DNA from: CAYQJV01 sp964417925
GTDB lineage: Bacteria > Hydrothermota > Tepidihabitantia > B3-TA06 > CAYQJV01
Assembly: GCA_964417925.1 (NCBI GenBank)
Contig: CAYQJV010000017.1
Location: 1 to 29,874 of the forward strand
DNA length: 29,874 nucleotides
Direction of reading: 5' to 3'
The translations under genes and the position numbers were made by a program. A model generated the notes under the pieces. That model did not search any database, was not told the origin of the DNA, and was given only the letters and a program-made list of their open reading frames with translations. Shown piece by piece: positions 15,304-23,803 of the stretch (position 1 is its first letter; every line of letters starts with the position of its first letter).

Positions 15304-16642
15304 ATCCCATATCCAAAAGTGCTTCTTTTAACGCTTCTATTTCTTCATCTTCTCCATGAACCAAAAATATTTTTTTAAGCTTTTTTGGAGACTGTTTTTT
15401 AAAAAAGTTCAGTAAATCGTTTTTATCTGCATGAGCAGAAAATTCCTCCATTACCTCTACCTCTGCCCTCCTTTGGTATTCTTCTCCAAAGATCCTTACT
15501 ACTTTCTCCTTATCCTTTAATCTTCTTCCGAGAGTTCCTTTTGCCTGAAACCCTACAATTAAAATAAGATTTTTAGGGTCTTCTATAGAGTTTTTTAAAT
15601 GGTGTAATACCCTTCCTCCTTCACACATTCCTGAGGCAGAAATAATAATACAGGGTTCTTTAACATGATTCAAGGCTTTTGATTCTTCAACACTCTGAAC
15701 ATATCTCAACCTGAAAAATCCAAAGGGGTCTTTGTCTTCAAGAATGTATTGATAAGTTTCTTTATCAAAACACTCAGGATGCCTTCTGAATATATCTGTA
15801 ACATTTGCAGATAAAGGGCTATCAACCCATATTGGAATTTCAGGAAGTTTCCCCTCCTCCATCAATTCATGCAAAAGTAACACAATACTTTGGGTTCTTC
15901 CCACAGAGAATGCAGGAATTATTATTTTCCCTTTTCTTCTATATACCTTTTCAATTATCCTCCTTAAATGTTCTTTTGCCTCTATTATTGGCTTGTGAAT
16001 CCTCGCTCCATAAGTAGCTTCTGAAATTACATAATCTACTTCTCCTATCTCTTCTGGGTCTCTTATCACAGGGAGATCCTTTCTTCCCAAATCTCCGGTG
16101 AATAGAAGTTTTTTATCATTTATATAGAGAAGCACCTGAGCAGAACCAAGAATATGCCCTGCATCAAAGAACTCAACCTTTATTCCATTACCAAGTTCAA
16201 AAACTTCATGGTAATTTTTCTCAACAAAATGAGGAAAGACTTTAAACACGTCATCAATTGTATATATCACCTCTTTTAAAGGCAATCCCTTTCTTTTATG
16301 TTTCTTGTTTACATATTCAATATCCTTTTCCTGCACATGGGCAGAATCTTGTAAAAGAATCTTAACCAAATCAACAGTTGCAGGAGTAGCATATATCTTA
16401 CCCTGATAACCGTGCTTTACAAAAACAGGCAAAGCTCCTGAATGATCCAAATGGGCATGTGAAAGAATTGTTGCATCTATAAGATGAGCAGGAAAAGGAA
16501 CCTCTCTGTTAAGTCTTTCAGACTCTGCCCGATGTCCTTGAAACATTCCATATTCTAAAAGAATTCTCTTTCCATTGGCATGGATAAGATGTTTTGACCC
16601 TGTAACAGTTCTTGCTGCACCCCAAAACTCTACCTGTATCAA
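15254..16642 (-). CDS. MBL-fold beta-CASP ribonuclease-like protein
   Basis: Metallo-beta-lactamase fold with a beta-CASP insert, the family of RNA-processing exo/endonucleases (YSH1/CPSF-type). In its 462 residues it has the metal motif SHAHLDHSG (His62, His64, Asp66, His67), the later ligands in the DAGHILGSAQV and LFTGDLGR strands, the beta-CASP region with EATYGAR and PAFSVGRTQSIVLLLHEL, IIISASGMCEGGRVLHHL, and EEFSAHADKNDLLNF near the end. The usual LxD before GxFQG is LLEYGMFQG here, with Glu in place of Asp. The start is TTG, supported by AAGGAGG at 16647-16653, four bases upstream. Cytoplasmic RNA turnover is inferred from the family. Confidence 0.88.
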   Translation of the reverse strand: MIQVEFWGAARTVTGSKHLIHANGKRILLEYGMFQGHRAESERLNREVPFPAHLIDATILSHAHLDHSGALPVFVKHGYQGKIYATPATVDLVKILLQDSAHVQEKDIEYVNKKHKRKGLPLKEVIYTIDDVFKVFPHFVEKNYHEVFELGNGIKVEFFDAGHILGSAQVLLYINDKKLLFTGDLGRKDLPVIRDPEEIGEVDYVISEATYGARIHKPIIEAKEHLRRIIEKVYRRKGKIIIPAFSVGRTQSIVLLLHELMEEGKLPEIPIWVDSPLSANVTDIFRRHPECFDKETYQYILEDKDPFGFFRLRYVQSVEESKALNHVKEPCIIISASGMCEGGRVLHHLKNSIEDPKNLILIVGFQAKGTLGRRLKDKEKVVRIFGEEYQRRAEVEVMEEFSAHADKNDLLNFFKKQSPKKLKKIFLVHGEDEEIEALKEALLDMGFGEVYVPERGDKAEFD

Positions 16643-16688
16643 TATACCTCCTTATTTTGTAACTCTACTACCATAAAGTTAATTTTAC

Positions 16689-16717
16689 ATTATAATTCTC
16701 AATTTGCAAACTTATTA
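16689..16717 (-). promoter_or_regulatory. weak promoter candidate before the MBL gene
   Basis: A perfect TATAAT (16689-16694) faces the MBL gene, about 47 bases upstream of its TTG. The -35 is poor: TTAATA or TAATAA at 17-18 bp. It may be a real promoter for the MBL-xer-zincin operon, or chance in AT-rich spacer. Confidence 0.35.
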
Positions 16718-17797
16718 AAAAGGAAGTTTCACCTGGTTTTCCTCTGCAAGTTTCTTTAAATCTTCCACAACCTTGTAGTATATCCAAACCTCTTTTTTCT
16801 GCATCTCTGCAGCTTCAAACTCCTTTTCTCCATGCACATATATCCTCTCTGCTCCCTCTCTTTTTGGAGTATTTTTAAGCATATCAATGTATTCATCAAT
16901 CATTCGTTTAAAAACAAAAGAGTCTATAAATGCATCTATTTTTATTGCACCAAAGAAATGGCATACATTGGGAGGAGTGCCTTTTTTACCATACACATGC
17001 AGTCCAAAGGCTCCACCTGATAGAACACCTGAGAGTACATCCACCATTACTGCAAGTCCATAGCCTTTATGCCCCCCTGTTTCTTCATCTGCTCCACCAA
17101 GAGGCAAAAGCCCCCCACCTTTTCTTTGAACAAGATTTGCAAGCACCTTTGCTGCATCTTGGGTCGGATTTCCGTATTCATCGGTTGCCCAGGTTAATGG
17201 AATAGATTTATTCATTCTCTCATAAACTTCAAGTTTTCCCCTTGGAACAGTTGACGTTGCCATATCAAGAACAATAGGTTTCTTTTTACCAGCTGGTACA
17301 GCAATGGAAATTGGATTTGTCCCTATCACTGCATTTTTTGCAAAAGTAGGAACAACTAAAGGGGCTGAGTTTGTCAAAGAAATTCCTATTAAATCGTATT
17401 CAAGAGCCATCATTGCATAATATGCAGCAATTCCATAGTGATTTGAATCCCTTACCGCAGCAAAACAAATATTATTTTGTAAAGCTCGCTGGATCACCAT
17501 CTTCATGGTTTTGTAAGAAACTACCTGTCCCAAACCATCTCCACCTGAAATAAGTAGTGTATTGGGAGTCTCTTTAAGTACTTTTATCTCTGCAACAGGT
17601 TTTATTGTACCGGTTCTTAAACCCTCCACATATCTCCTCAATCTTGCAACTCCATGAGATCCTATCCCTCTTCTATCTGCCTCTATAAGAATATCTGCTG
17701 TTATTTTTGCATCCTCTTCTGGAACCCCAAGTTTTTTGAAAACATCAACAACAAACTCTTTCAAAACATCAATATTTATTTTTATCCACTCCTTCAT
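16715..17797 (-). CDS. Ldh2-family NAD(P)-dependent malate/lactate-type dehydrogenase
   Basis: Type-2 malate/L-lactate dehydrogenase family (also sulfolactate, ureidoglycolate and delta-1-piperideine reductases), unrelated to the Rossmann MDH/LDH. The 360-residue protein has the family layout: GSHGVARLRRYVEGL with the conserved His, RDSNHYGIAAYYAMMA, LTNSAPLVVPTFAKNAVIGT, PISIAVPAG, VLDMATSTVPRGKLE and GGHKGYGLAVMVDVLSGVL. Substrate is not predictable from these, but it sits directly after the LUD and CCG genes, with AAGGAG in the 15-base gap, so a role with lactate or a similar 2-hydroxy acid is likely. Last gene of that operon. Cytoplasmic. Confidence 0.85.
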   Translation of the reverse strand: MKEWIKINIDVLKEFVVDVFKKLGVPEEDAKITADILIEADRRGIGSHGVARLRRYVEGLRTGTIKPVAEIKVLKETPNTLLISGGDGLGQVVSYKTMKMVIQRALQNNICFAAVRDSNHYGIAAYYAMMALEYDLIGISLTNSAPLVVPTFAKNAVIGTNPISIAVPAGKKKPIVLDMATSTVPRGKLEVYERMNKSIPLTWATDEYGNPTQDAAKVLANLVQRKGGGLLPLGGADEETGGHKGYGLAVMVDVLSGVLSGGAFGLHVYGKKGTPPNVCHFFGAIKIDAFIDSFVFKRMIDEYIDMLKNTPKREGAERIYVHGEKEFEAAEMQKKEVWIYYKVVEDLKKLAEENQVKLPF

Positions 17798-17812
17798 ATC
17801 TCTCCTTTTTGG

Positions 17813-19072
17813 TTAATAAGGTATTTTATCTTTTACAATTTTTTTGCACATTTCCTCTACAAAAGAAGGCAGGTATCCTTTTTCTCTTAAAATTTCTCTT
17901 ATTCTCCTTACTATTTGAGGTATATCTATGCTCATTGGACAGTATTTTATGCATCTACCACACATGGTACAGATAAAAGCCATTGGAGCTGCATGCTTAA
18001 AGTCCCCTGCAGTATAGGCAGTCCAGGGAATTCCTATGCCTCCGATGTACTTGTATCCCCAGTATCCTATTGTGAGAGGGTAAACAGGACATTCATACAT
18101 ACATGCTCCACACCTTAAACATCTTAAGGCCTGTTTCACAATCGGATCTTTTGCCATTTCCTTTCTTCCATTGTCAAGTAAAATCACATGAAGTTCTTTT
18201 GGACCATGAACTCCATACACCACAGTTTTTTCAATATCACCTGTTTTTGAAGGACCAGAAATAATTGAGACATAACTCATCACAGGGTATCCTGCATATC
18301 TTGATACTACTTCAATAAGCTTTGTTCCATCCCTAAATGTAGGTAGTATCTTCTCTATGCCTGCTATCACTATGTGTACATCCGGAGCATTTGTTGCAAA
18401 TCTTATATTTCCTTCATTTTCTATTAAAAATACAGACCCTGTATCTGCGGTTATCGCATTCGCTCCTGTAATCCCTACATCCGCTGTAATAAACTTATCT
18501 CTTAAATACCTTCTTGCAAATTCGGTTAACTCCACTGGGTCAGTAGACAGTTTCTTTCCTGCTATAGTTGAAAAGAGTTCTGCAACTTTTTCCTTGGGTA
18601 CATGCACTGCAGGAGCAAGGATATGCATTGGCCTTGATTTTAAAAGTTGCACAATAAACTCACCAAGATCCGTCTCGTAAACCTCATTCCCCCAATTTTC
18701 AAGATAGTGGTTTAAATCCAGTTCTTCCAGGGTAATGGATTTTCCTTTTACTATTTTCTTTCCTGTACCAACAACTCTTTTTATTATCTCAATCGCCTCA
18801 TCACTATTTGAGGCATAATAGGCATGAATATGCTGAGCTCTGAGAGATTTTATGGTTTTTTCTATATATGCATCAAAATTACTTATAACCTCGTCTTTTA
18901 TACGTATAAGTGTCTTTTTTTCCTTTTCAACATGAGGAAAATACGATAATGCTTTATCTCTATCCTTCCTAAAAGAGGAAACTGCCTTTCTAAGTGCCAT
19001 TCGTGTAAACCCATCCTTTAATATTCTATAAATAGCTTTTTTCATCTCCTTAAATTGCTTTATCTCCTGCAT
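17813..19072 (-). CDS. LutB-like LUD-domain protein with two [4Fe-4S] motifs
   Basis: Lactate-utilisation iron-sulfur protein type. Residues about 50-290 form the LUD domain (KKIVKGKSITLEEL, TADVGITGANAITADTGSV, YGVHGPKELHVILLDNGR). The C-terminal part has two ferredoxin motifs: CLRCGACMYECPVY and CTMCGRCIKYCPMSIDIPQ. It is 419 residues and ends soon after the second cluster, so it lacks the C-terminal extension seen in typical LutB (about 470). Electrons from 2-hydroxy-acid oxidation are thought to pass through these clusters, with the CCG partner encoded upstream. The start is two bases past the CCG stop. LutC is absent from the operon. Cytoplasmic or membrane-peripheral. Confidence 0.82.
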   Translation of the reverse strand: MQEIKQFKEMKKAIYRILKDGFTRMALRKAVSSFRKDRDKALSYFPHVEKEKKTLIRIKDEVISNFDAYIEKTIKSLRAQHIHAYYASNSDEAIEIIKRVVGTGKKIVKGKSITLEELDLNHYLENWGNEVYETDLGEFIVQLLKSRPMHILAPAVHVPKEKVAELFSTIAGKKLSTDPVELTEFARRYLRDKFITADVGITGANAITADTGSVFLIENEGNIRFATNAPDVHIVIAGIEKILPTFRDGTKLIEVVSRYAGYPVMSYVSIISGPSKTGDIEKTVVYGVHGPKELHVILLDNGRKEMAKDPIVKQALRCLRCGACMYECPVYPLTIGYWGYKYIGGIGIPWTAYTAGDFKHAAPMAFICTMCGRCIKYCPMSIDIPQIVRRIREILREKGYLPSFVEEMCKKIVKDKIPY

Positions 19073-19074
19073 AT

Positions 19075-19776
19075 CTATTCCAATCCCATGTTTATTATTT
19101 CAAGAAAGTCCATAACCTCAATGCCAGTTCCCTCAGATGCCTCTAAAAAATTTTGATAACAAAACGGACAAGCAGATGTAATTACATCCACATTTAAACA
19201 CCTTATCTGGGTCTCTATCTTTTCCTTTGCAACTTCAATACAAAGTTTTGGAAGATATGCTCTTACAAGTCCTCCTGCTCCACAACATGTGCTATTCTCT
19301 CTTGAAAAACACAACTCAACCCTTTCTCTTACAGCCTTATCCAACACTACTCTTGGCTCATCATATATTCCTTTACCCTGTCTTCCCAGATAGCAGGGAT
19401 CATGATACACCACCTTCTTATTGAGCTTTGTTTTAAACCGTATTCTTCCCTCATCCAAAAGTTTCTTTACATACTCTGTTATATGCATCACCTTTGGCCT
19501 TATTTTTATTCCACATTCAGCATATTCTTTATAAAACATCATAAAGCAGTGAGGACAAGGAGTAATAACCAAATCAAAGTCATGTATATGCTCTTTTACC
19601 TCTTCTGCCTGTTTTAAAAACTCATTGTAATATCCTGAAAGAAAAAGAGGGGCCCCACAGCATATATCCATTCCAAGAGGAACATATTCTATCTCTATCT
19701 TTTCAAAAAACTTCTCAAGATTTTTCCTTAATTTTTCATTGGCTCTTGTTGTGCAACCATAGAATATACCTATCAT
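19075..19776 (-). CDS. CCG-domain Fe-S oxidoreductase (LutA/HdrB-like)
   Basis: Protein of 233 residues with two CCG domains: DICCGAPLFLSG with TPCPHCFMMF, and STCCGAGGLVRAY with SACPFCYQNF. In HdrB and related proteins such cysteines bind noncubane iron-sulfur clusters. LutA-type proteins are two-CCG subunits of the lactate-oxidising complex, and the adjacent LUD gene supports that reading; a heterodisulfide-reductase-like role is the alternative. MIGIFYGCTTRANEKLR is a normal family start. A 13-codon ORF lies in frame upstream, separated by TGA. First gene of the lactate-type operon. Confidence 0.82.
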   Translation of the reverse strand: MIGIFYGCTTRANEKLRKNLEKFFEKIEIEYVPLGMDICCGAPLFLSGYYNEFLKQAEEVKEHIHDFDLVITPCPHCFMMFYKEYAECGIKIRPKVMHITEYVKKLLDEGRIRFKTKLNKKVVYHDPCYLGRQGKGIYDEPRVVLDKAVRERVELCFSRENSTCCGAGGLVRAYLPKLCIEVAKEKIETQIRCLNVDVITSACPFCYQNFLEASEGTGIEVMDFLEIINMGLE

Positions 19777-19791
19777 GCCTTTATCTCTCCA

Positions 19792-19833
19792 TCACCTGTG
19801 GATTCTCCTTGTGCATTTAATTAAAACTTTCAT
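19792..19833 (-). CDS. 13-codon upstream ORF in frame with the CCG gene
   Basis: AGGAGG (19838-19843) lies four bases before an ATG that opens MKVLIKCTRRIHR and then TGA. The TGA is followed in frame by five codons (TGG AGA GAT AAA GGC) and then the CCG gene's ATG at 19776. Its Shine-Dalgarno is better than the one before the CCG gene (GGAG/AAAGG). It could be a leader peptide acting on the operon, or a former N-terminal extension cut off by TGA. No known leader-peptide sequence is recognised. Confidence 0.4.
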   Translation of the reverse strand: MKVLIKCTRRIHR

Positions 19834-19846
19834 AAGACCTCCTAAT

Positions 19847-19874
19847 ATAATACTCGTTTTTTTTATCATGTCAA
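19847..19874 (-). promoter_or_regulatory. promoter of the CCG-LUD-Ldh2 operon
   Basis: TTGACA (19869-19874), 16 bp, TATTAT (19847-19852) on the minus strand. The predicted start, near 19840, falls within the Shine-Dalgarno of the small upstream ORF, so that ribosome site may be only partly transcribed. The promoter begins 12 bases past the end of the alpha/beta hydrolase gene, which points the same way. Confidence 0.65.
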
Positions 19875-19886
19875 CAATGAAACAGG

Positions 19887-20831
19887 TTAGACTATTGTGC
19901 GTATTAAACTTCTTATATCCCTGGTAAGCAAAGGATTGAAAAAGAGAGTAATATGACCTGCCAAATATACTTTGTAATCAACATTCCACCTTTGGGAAAT
20001 CTCTTTAATATCCTCAACAGATGATATTCTATCGTATTTTGCAGAAAAAATTTTTATCTTCTCTTCTGGTATCAGGGGAGAAAAATTAGAAGGGATAAAA
20101 AGCTCCATAAGTTTCCTTTCGTATTCTTCATCATGAATTTTTCTCTTCCATATCTCAACCATAGGTCTAAATGGAGGATATTCCCATACCACCTTATCGG
20201 GTCTTAAAACAGGCTCAATTAATAAAGCAAAATCCACATTGTTATCAACAGTCAGGAGTAAACTCCCTATCCATCCTCCGTAGCTAACTCCCATTATACT
20301 TGTAAATTTTATACCGGTTCTTTTAAAAAAAGAAAGTAATATTTTAATTTCAAGAACTGCCTGTAATACTCCTTCAAGAGTCCTTATGGTATCCCATGTT
20401 ATTGCAAGGTCTCCTGAATATCTACCTTCTGGAATTCTTCTTCCGTGATAAGGGGGTTCGTAAAGAAATAAATTCATTTTACCACATGAGAGATACCTAT
20501 GAATTACATCTATTCCCCTAAATCCTCTAAAACACCATCCTGGAATAAAAATAACAAGAGGGGCTGAAAAATGAGTGGTAAGATATAAAAACCCTCTTGC
20601 GGTATTGTTTTCTTCATAATCTGTTACAACCGGGGATTTAAAACATACATCGTATATGTTTTTTTCTATTCTTTTAAAAAATAAATCTTTTTCTTCACAG
20701 TTTAAAAAAATACTTCTTTCAATTGGTATTTTTATATTTCTTGGAGAATCCTTTTGCCAGTTTTTAATGCATCTTTCTATTATTTTTTTAAAAATTCTTT
20801 TATCGTAGAGTTCAAAGAACTTACCTATCAT
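19887..20831 (-). CDS. alpha/beta hydrolase-fold protein
   Basis: A 314-residue serine hydrolase. The triad is visible: nucleophile Ser183 in the elbow GVSYGGWIGS, acid Asp267 in IFSAKYDRISS, and His293 in YLAGHITLFF. The oxyanion-hole strand VIFIPGWCFRGFRG and YEPPYHGRR precede the elbow. There is no signal peptide, so it is probably cytoplasmic. The substrate is unknown; esterase or lipase-like activity is the family default. It overlaps the MFS transporter stop (TAATG), so the two may act on related compounds. Last gene of the long V-ATPase-hisS operon. Confidence 0.75.
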   Translation of the reverse strand: MIGKFFELYDKRIFKKIIERCIKNWQKDSPRNIKIPIERSIFLNCEEKDLFFKRIEKNIYDVCFKSPVVTDYEENNTARGFLYLTTHFSAPLVIFIPGWCFRGFRGIDVIHRYLSCGKMNLFLYEPPYHGRRIPEGRYSGDLAITWDTIRTLEGVLQAVLEIKILLSFFKRTGIKFTSIMGVSYGGWIGSLLLTVDNNVDFALLIEPVLRPDKVVWEYPPFRPMVEIWKRKIHDEEYERKLMELFIPSNFSPLIPEEKIKIFSAKYDRISSVEDIKEISQRWNVDYKVYLAGHITLFFNPLLTRDIRSLIRTIV

Positions 20832-22066
20832 TATTTAGTTATATACTTTTTACGAATGTAAAATAACCACAGAGCAATGAGGAGTAAAAAAATACCGGTA
20901 AAGAAGATAATAACTTTATAGGAAAAAACATCTGACAAAATTCCAACAGTACCTGCAGTGATGAAAAAAGTAAGATTAACCACAAACTCCTTTACCCCAA
21001 AAATTCTACCTCTTGTTCCCTCATCAACTTCCTCTTGAAGAATGGTATCCTGAAAAATTCCTATAAAGGAGAAGAGTATACCAGAGATAAACGAAAGGAA
21101 ATATATAAAAAAAGTTGTAATAATAAACCTTCCTATAAGGAAAAACAGTGCATATAAAAATATGGATGTAACTATCCATAAACACCTATCCGCCTTTCTA
21201 CCCAAGGTTCCGGTAAGATATGCTCCTACCACCATTCCAACACCAATCACACCCCCTGCGATTCCAACTCCAGGTGTTCCCAATCCCAGAACCTGTTGAA
21301 CTATATAGATAAGAGCAGTATAGGCTACTGCAGAAACAAAAGGAACAGTAAGAAGAGAAATAATTACAAAGAGTATCTTTTTATCTAAAACAACGAGTTT
21401 AACAACTGTACAGAGGTCTCCTATAAACTGCTTAAAAGCTCCTCTAAGCCTTTTCCCTATGCCCCATTCAATCTTCTTTACAGGTGCAAATAAGGATGTT
21501 TCTCCCATCCATATTATTAAACTTCCTGCAGTAAAATGCATTAGAGCATCAAAGAAAAAACCAAATCTCCATCCCATCCATTTTATAAGATAGCCTCCGA
21601 CCACCATTCCTGTAAAAGTTGCTATTCTTGCAAATAAAAGTAGTATTGAGTTTGTAGAAACAAGTTCATCTCTATCCACAAGGGAAGGAATAACTGCAAG
21701 TTTTGCAGTATTGTTGAATATATCAAGAGAAAAAAATACTACCACTGTAATCCATACAGGAAGCATGCTTTTTGTAAGCATTATAAAAAAGGGGGTAATG
21801 AAGATGAAAAATGCCTGGATATAGTGAGCTCTTATCATAATCTTCTTCTTATTCCAGTGATCCACAAGAACACCTGCAAATGGAGATAAAAGAATAACAG
21901 GTATTGTAAAAGTCATGGAAAACTCAGAAAAAGCACTCACCCTACCAGGAGAAAGAATGTGGATAAGAGAAATTATTACCATATGGGTAAGTCTATCTCC
22001 AAACTGAGAAAAACTGTTGGAAAGAGTAAGAAAAAGAACTCCTCTTTTTTTTAAAAGAAAAAACAT
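20831..22066 (-). CDS. major facilitator superfamily transporter
   Basis: A 411-residue membrane protein with about twelve hydrophobic segments. The MFS signature is seen in the loop between helices 2 and 3: FAGVLVDHWNKKKIMI, the equivalent of GxLaDrxGRkxxl, and a related loop LGRKADRC lies in the second half. MVVGAYLTGTLG and the Asp/Glu cluster near EEVDEGTRGRIFG fit the macrolide/MefA-like or enterobactin-exporter-like branch, but substrate and direction are not predictable. It begins right after the stop of the 60-residue membrane protein (TAG ATG) and overlaps the hydrolase. Inner membrane. Confidence 0.85.
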   Translation of the reverse strand: MFFLLKKRGVLFLTLSNSFSQFGDRLTHMVIISLIHILSPGRVSAFSEFSMTFTIPVILLSPFAGVLVDHWNKKKIMIRAHYIQAFFIFITPFFIMLTKSMLPVWITVVVFFSLDIFNNTAKLAVIPSLVDRDELVSTNSILLLFARIATFTGMVVGGYLIKWMGWRFGFFFDALMHFTAGSLIIWMGETSLFAPVKKIEWGIGKRLRGAFKQFIGDLCTVVKLVVLDKKILFVIISLLTVPFVSAVAYTALIYIVQQVLGLGTPGVGIAGGVIGVGMVVGAYLTGTLGRKADRCLWIVTSIFLYALFFLIGRFIITTFFIYFLSFISGILFSFIGIFQDTILQEEVDEGTRGRIFGVKEFVVNLTFFITAGTVGILSDVFSYKVIIFFTGIFLLLIALWLFYIRKKYITK

Positions 22067-22249
22067 CTACTTTTTCATCTTTTCCCTTGCCTTTTTAATA
22101 TCAAACAAGAGAAATACACCACCAATAATTAACAAAAGCCAACCTATATTTATCTCTGTGCCTCTTATAACTAAAGGAGGTTGTCCTTTAATGAGTTGTA
22201 GAATTAAAAGTATCAACCCAGCAACAATGATTATTATTGAAAATATCAT
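22067..22249 (-). CDS. 60-residue two-helix membrane protein
   Basis: A small protein with two hydrophobic helices (about 2-20 and 33-51) joined by a polar loop (GQPPLVIRGTEIN), ending in a basic tail (KKAREKMKK). It is a real gene on context: AAGGAGG precedes the ATG, the ATG overlaps the hisS stop as ATGA, and its TAG abuts the MFS start. I do not recognise the family. The place between hisS and the transporter suggests a partner or accessory of the transporter, but this is inference only. Confidence 0.75.
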   Translation of the reverse strand: MIFSIIIIVAGLILLILQLIKGQPPLVIRGTEINIGWLLLIIGGVFLLFDIKKAREKMKK

Positions 22250-23490
22250 CCTACCTCCTTTTTATTAAAAAAATTAACTATTTTTTCAAACTCCACAAAA
22301 CTCTGTTCCCCTGTATGCATGTTTCTTACAATTACTTCCTTCTTCTTTAATTCCTCCTCTCCAATTATTATTACATAATCTGCGTTAATCCTATCCGCCT
22401 TCTTTAACTTTGCCGATAATTTTTTATCTGAATAATCTACAACACACGTAATTCCTGCATTTCTTAACTCTTTTAAGAGTTTTATGGAAAAATCGGTTGC
22501 CTCTTCTCCAAGGGGAAGAATAGATGTGAGTTTCTTAAATGAATAATCTATTCCTTCAGAGGCAAGAAGAACCCTCTCCTCTCCAAAACCAAAACCTATT
22601 GCAGGAGTTGGAGGCCCACCAAGCTGAGAAAATAAATCATCGTATCTTCCTCCTGCAAGAACTGTATTCTGAGCACCAAGCTTTCCTGATTTCATTTCAA
22701 ACACTGTTTTTGTGTAATAATCAAGCCCTCTTACAAGTTTTGGATTAACTTTAAATTCAACTTGAAACTTCTCAAGTCCATTTTTTACCTTTTCAAAATG
22801 ACTTTTGCATTCATTACATAGAAAATCCGTAATCTTTGGAGCTTTCTCATAAATTTTCTGACAAGATGAATTTTTACAATCAAAAACCCTCAATGGATTT
22901 TTATCAAGTCTTCTTTTACAATCATCACATAGTAGTTCTTTCTTATCATGTAAATAACCTAAAAAATTGTTTTTAAACTCTTTTCTGCATAAAGAACAAC
23001 CAACACTGTTTATTTCAATCTCTATTTCCTTTACACGTAGGGCAGAAAGAATATGTTTACCAAGAAAGATAACTTCTGCATCTACAAAAGGATCTTTTTC
23101 TCCTATTACTTCTATTCCTATCTGATAATGCTCCCTTAACCTACCTTTTTGAGGTTTTTCCTGTCTGAACATTGGAGAGATATAATAAAATCTTGCAGGA
23201 ATTTTCAGATTATTCTCTATTATTGCCCTTATAACACCAGGGGTTCCTTCAGGTCTCAGAGTTAAAGACCTTCCTCCTTTATCTTTAAATGTGTACATCT
23301 CTTTTGTAACAATATCCGAAGTTTCTCCAGTGGATCTAAGGTAGAGTTCGGTGTGTTCAAAAGTAGGAGTTCTTATGGGTTTAAAACCTGCATTTTTTAA
23401 AATACCAATAACTATTTTTTCAAGTTCCTCCCTTATCTCTGACTCAGGAGGATAAACATCCTTAGTTCCTTTGACCCTCTGAAATTTCAT
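22246..23490 (-). CDS. hisS: histidine-tRNA ligase
   Basis: Class II aminoacyl-tRNA synthetase charging tRNA-His. In 414 residues: N-terminal MKFQRVKGTKDVYPPE, motif 2 around FYYISPMFRQEKPQKGRLREHYQ, the histidine-binding GLDYYTKTVFEM, motif 3 in PAIGFGFGEERVLL, and a C-terminal anticodon-binding domain. The insertion between motifs 2 and 3 carries four Cys pairs (CSLC, CDDC, CKNSSC, CNEC), as found in a subset of bacterial HisRS, probably zinc-binding. Length is normal. It overlaps the VanZ-like gene by 29 bases and the next gene by ATGA, so it is embedded in the V-ATPase operon. Confidence 0.95.
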   Translation of the reverse strand: MKFQRVKGTKDVYPPESEIREELEKIVIGILKNAGFKPIRTPTFEHTELYLRSTGETSDIVTKEMYTFKDKGGRSLTLRPEGTPGVIRAIIENNLKIPARFYYISPMFRQEKPQKGRLREHYQIGIEVIGEKDPFVDAEVIFLGKHILSALRVKEIEIEINSVGCSLCRKEFKNNFLGYLHDKKELLCDDCKRRLDKNPLRVFDCKNSSCQKIYEKAPKITDFLCNECKSHFEKVKNGLEKFQVEFKVNPKLVRGLDYYTKTVFEMKSGKLGAQNTVLAGGRYDDLFSQLGGPPTPAIGFGFGEERVLLASEGIDYSFKKLTSILPLGEEATDFSIKLLKELRNAGITCVVDYSDKKLSAKLKKADRINADYVIIIGEEELKKKEVIVRNMHTGEQSFVEFEKIVNFFNKKEVG

Positions 23491-23803
23491 TTTTTCTTTT
23501 AAACTTAAAGATAAAAAAACCCATCCATACTCCTACGAGATTTGAAATCAAATCCAGAAAATTAACATCTCTTCCAGGTATAAAATACTGATGTAACTCA
23601 TCTGTTATTCCAAATAAAGACCCTCCTATTGCTCCTGCAATACTATATGTCCCTGAGCAAAGATACCCAAAATATGCATACATTCCGAAATGGAGTAACT
23701 TATCCGCGCCATGTTTCAATCCTTTTCCCTCCTCCTTAGGGATAGATGAAAGACACAGAATCAATAATCCCCAGAGAACAAGAAATAAAAGGTTTTTCTT
23801 CAA
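23462..23803 (-). CDS. VanZ-like family membrane protein
   Basis: A 113-residue protein with four hydrophobic segments and the family motifs DKLLHFGMYAYFGYL, then FGITDELHQYFIPGRDVNFLDLISNLVG. The conserved His, Glu, Asp and Gln in the DELHQ-F-PGR block are the hallmark. VanZ-like proteins are membrane proteins of largely unknown function; one member gives low-level teicoplanin resistance. The start is TTG directly after the stop of ATPase subunit D, with AAGGGG upstream. No van genes are nearby, so resistance is not implied. Confidence 0.85.
   Translation of the reverse strand: MKKNLLFLVLWGLLILCLSSIPKEEGKGLKHGADKLLHFGMYAYFGYLCSGTYSIAGAIGGSLFGITDELHQYFIPGRDVNFLDLISNLVGVWMGFFIFKFKRKNEISEGQRN

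Noticed and set aside
23462..23803. VanZ-like protein as a glycopeptide resistance gene
   Set aside because: No vanHAX or regulators nearby; VanZ-like proteins are widespread and mostly of unknown function.
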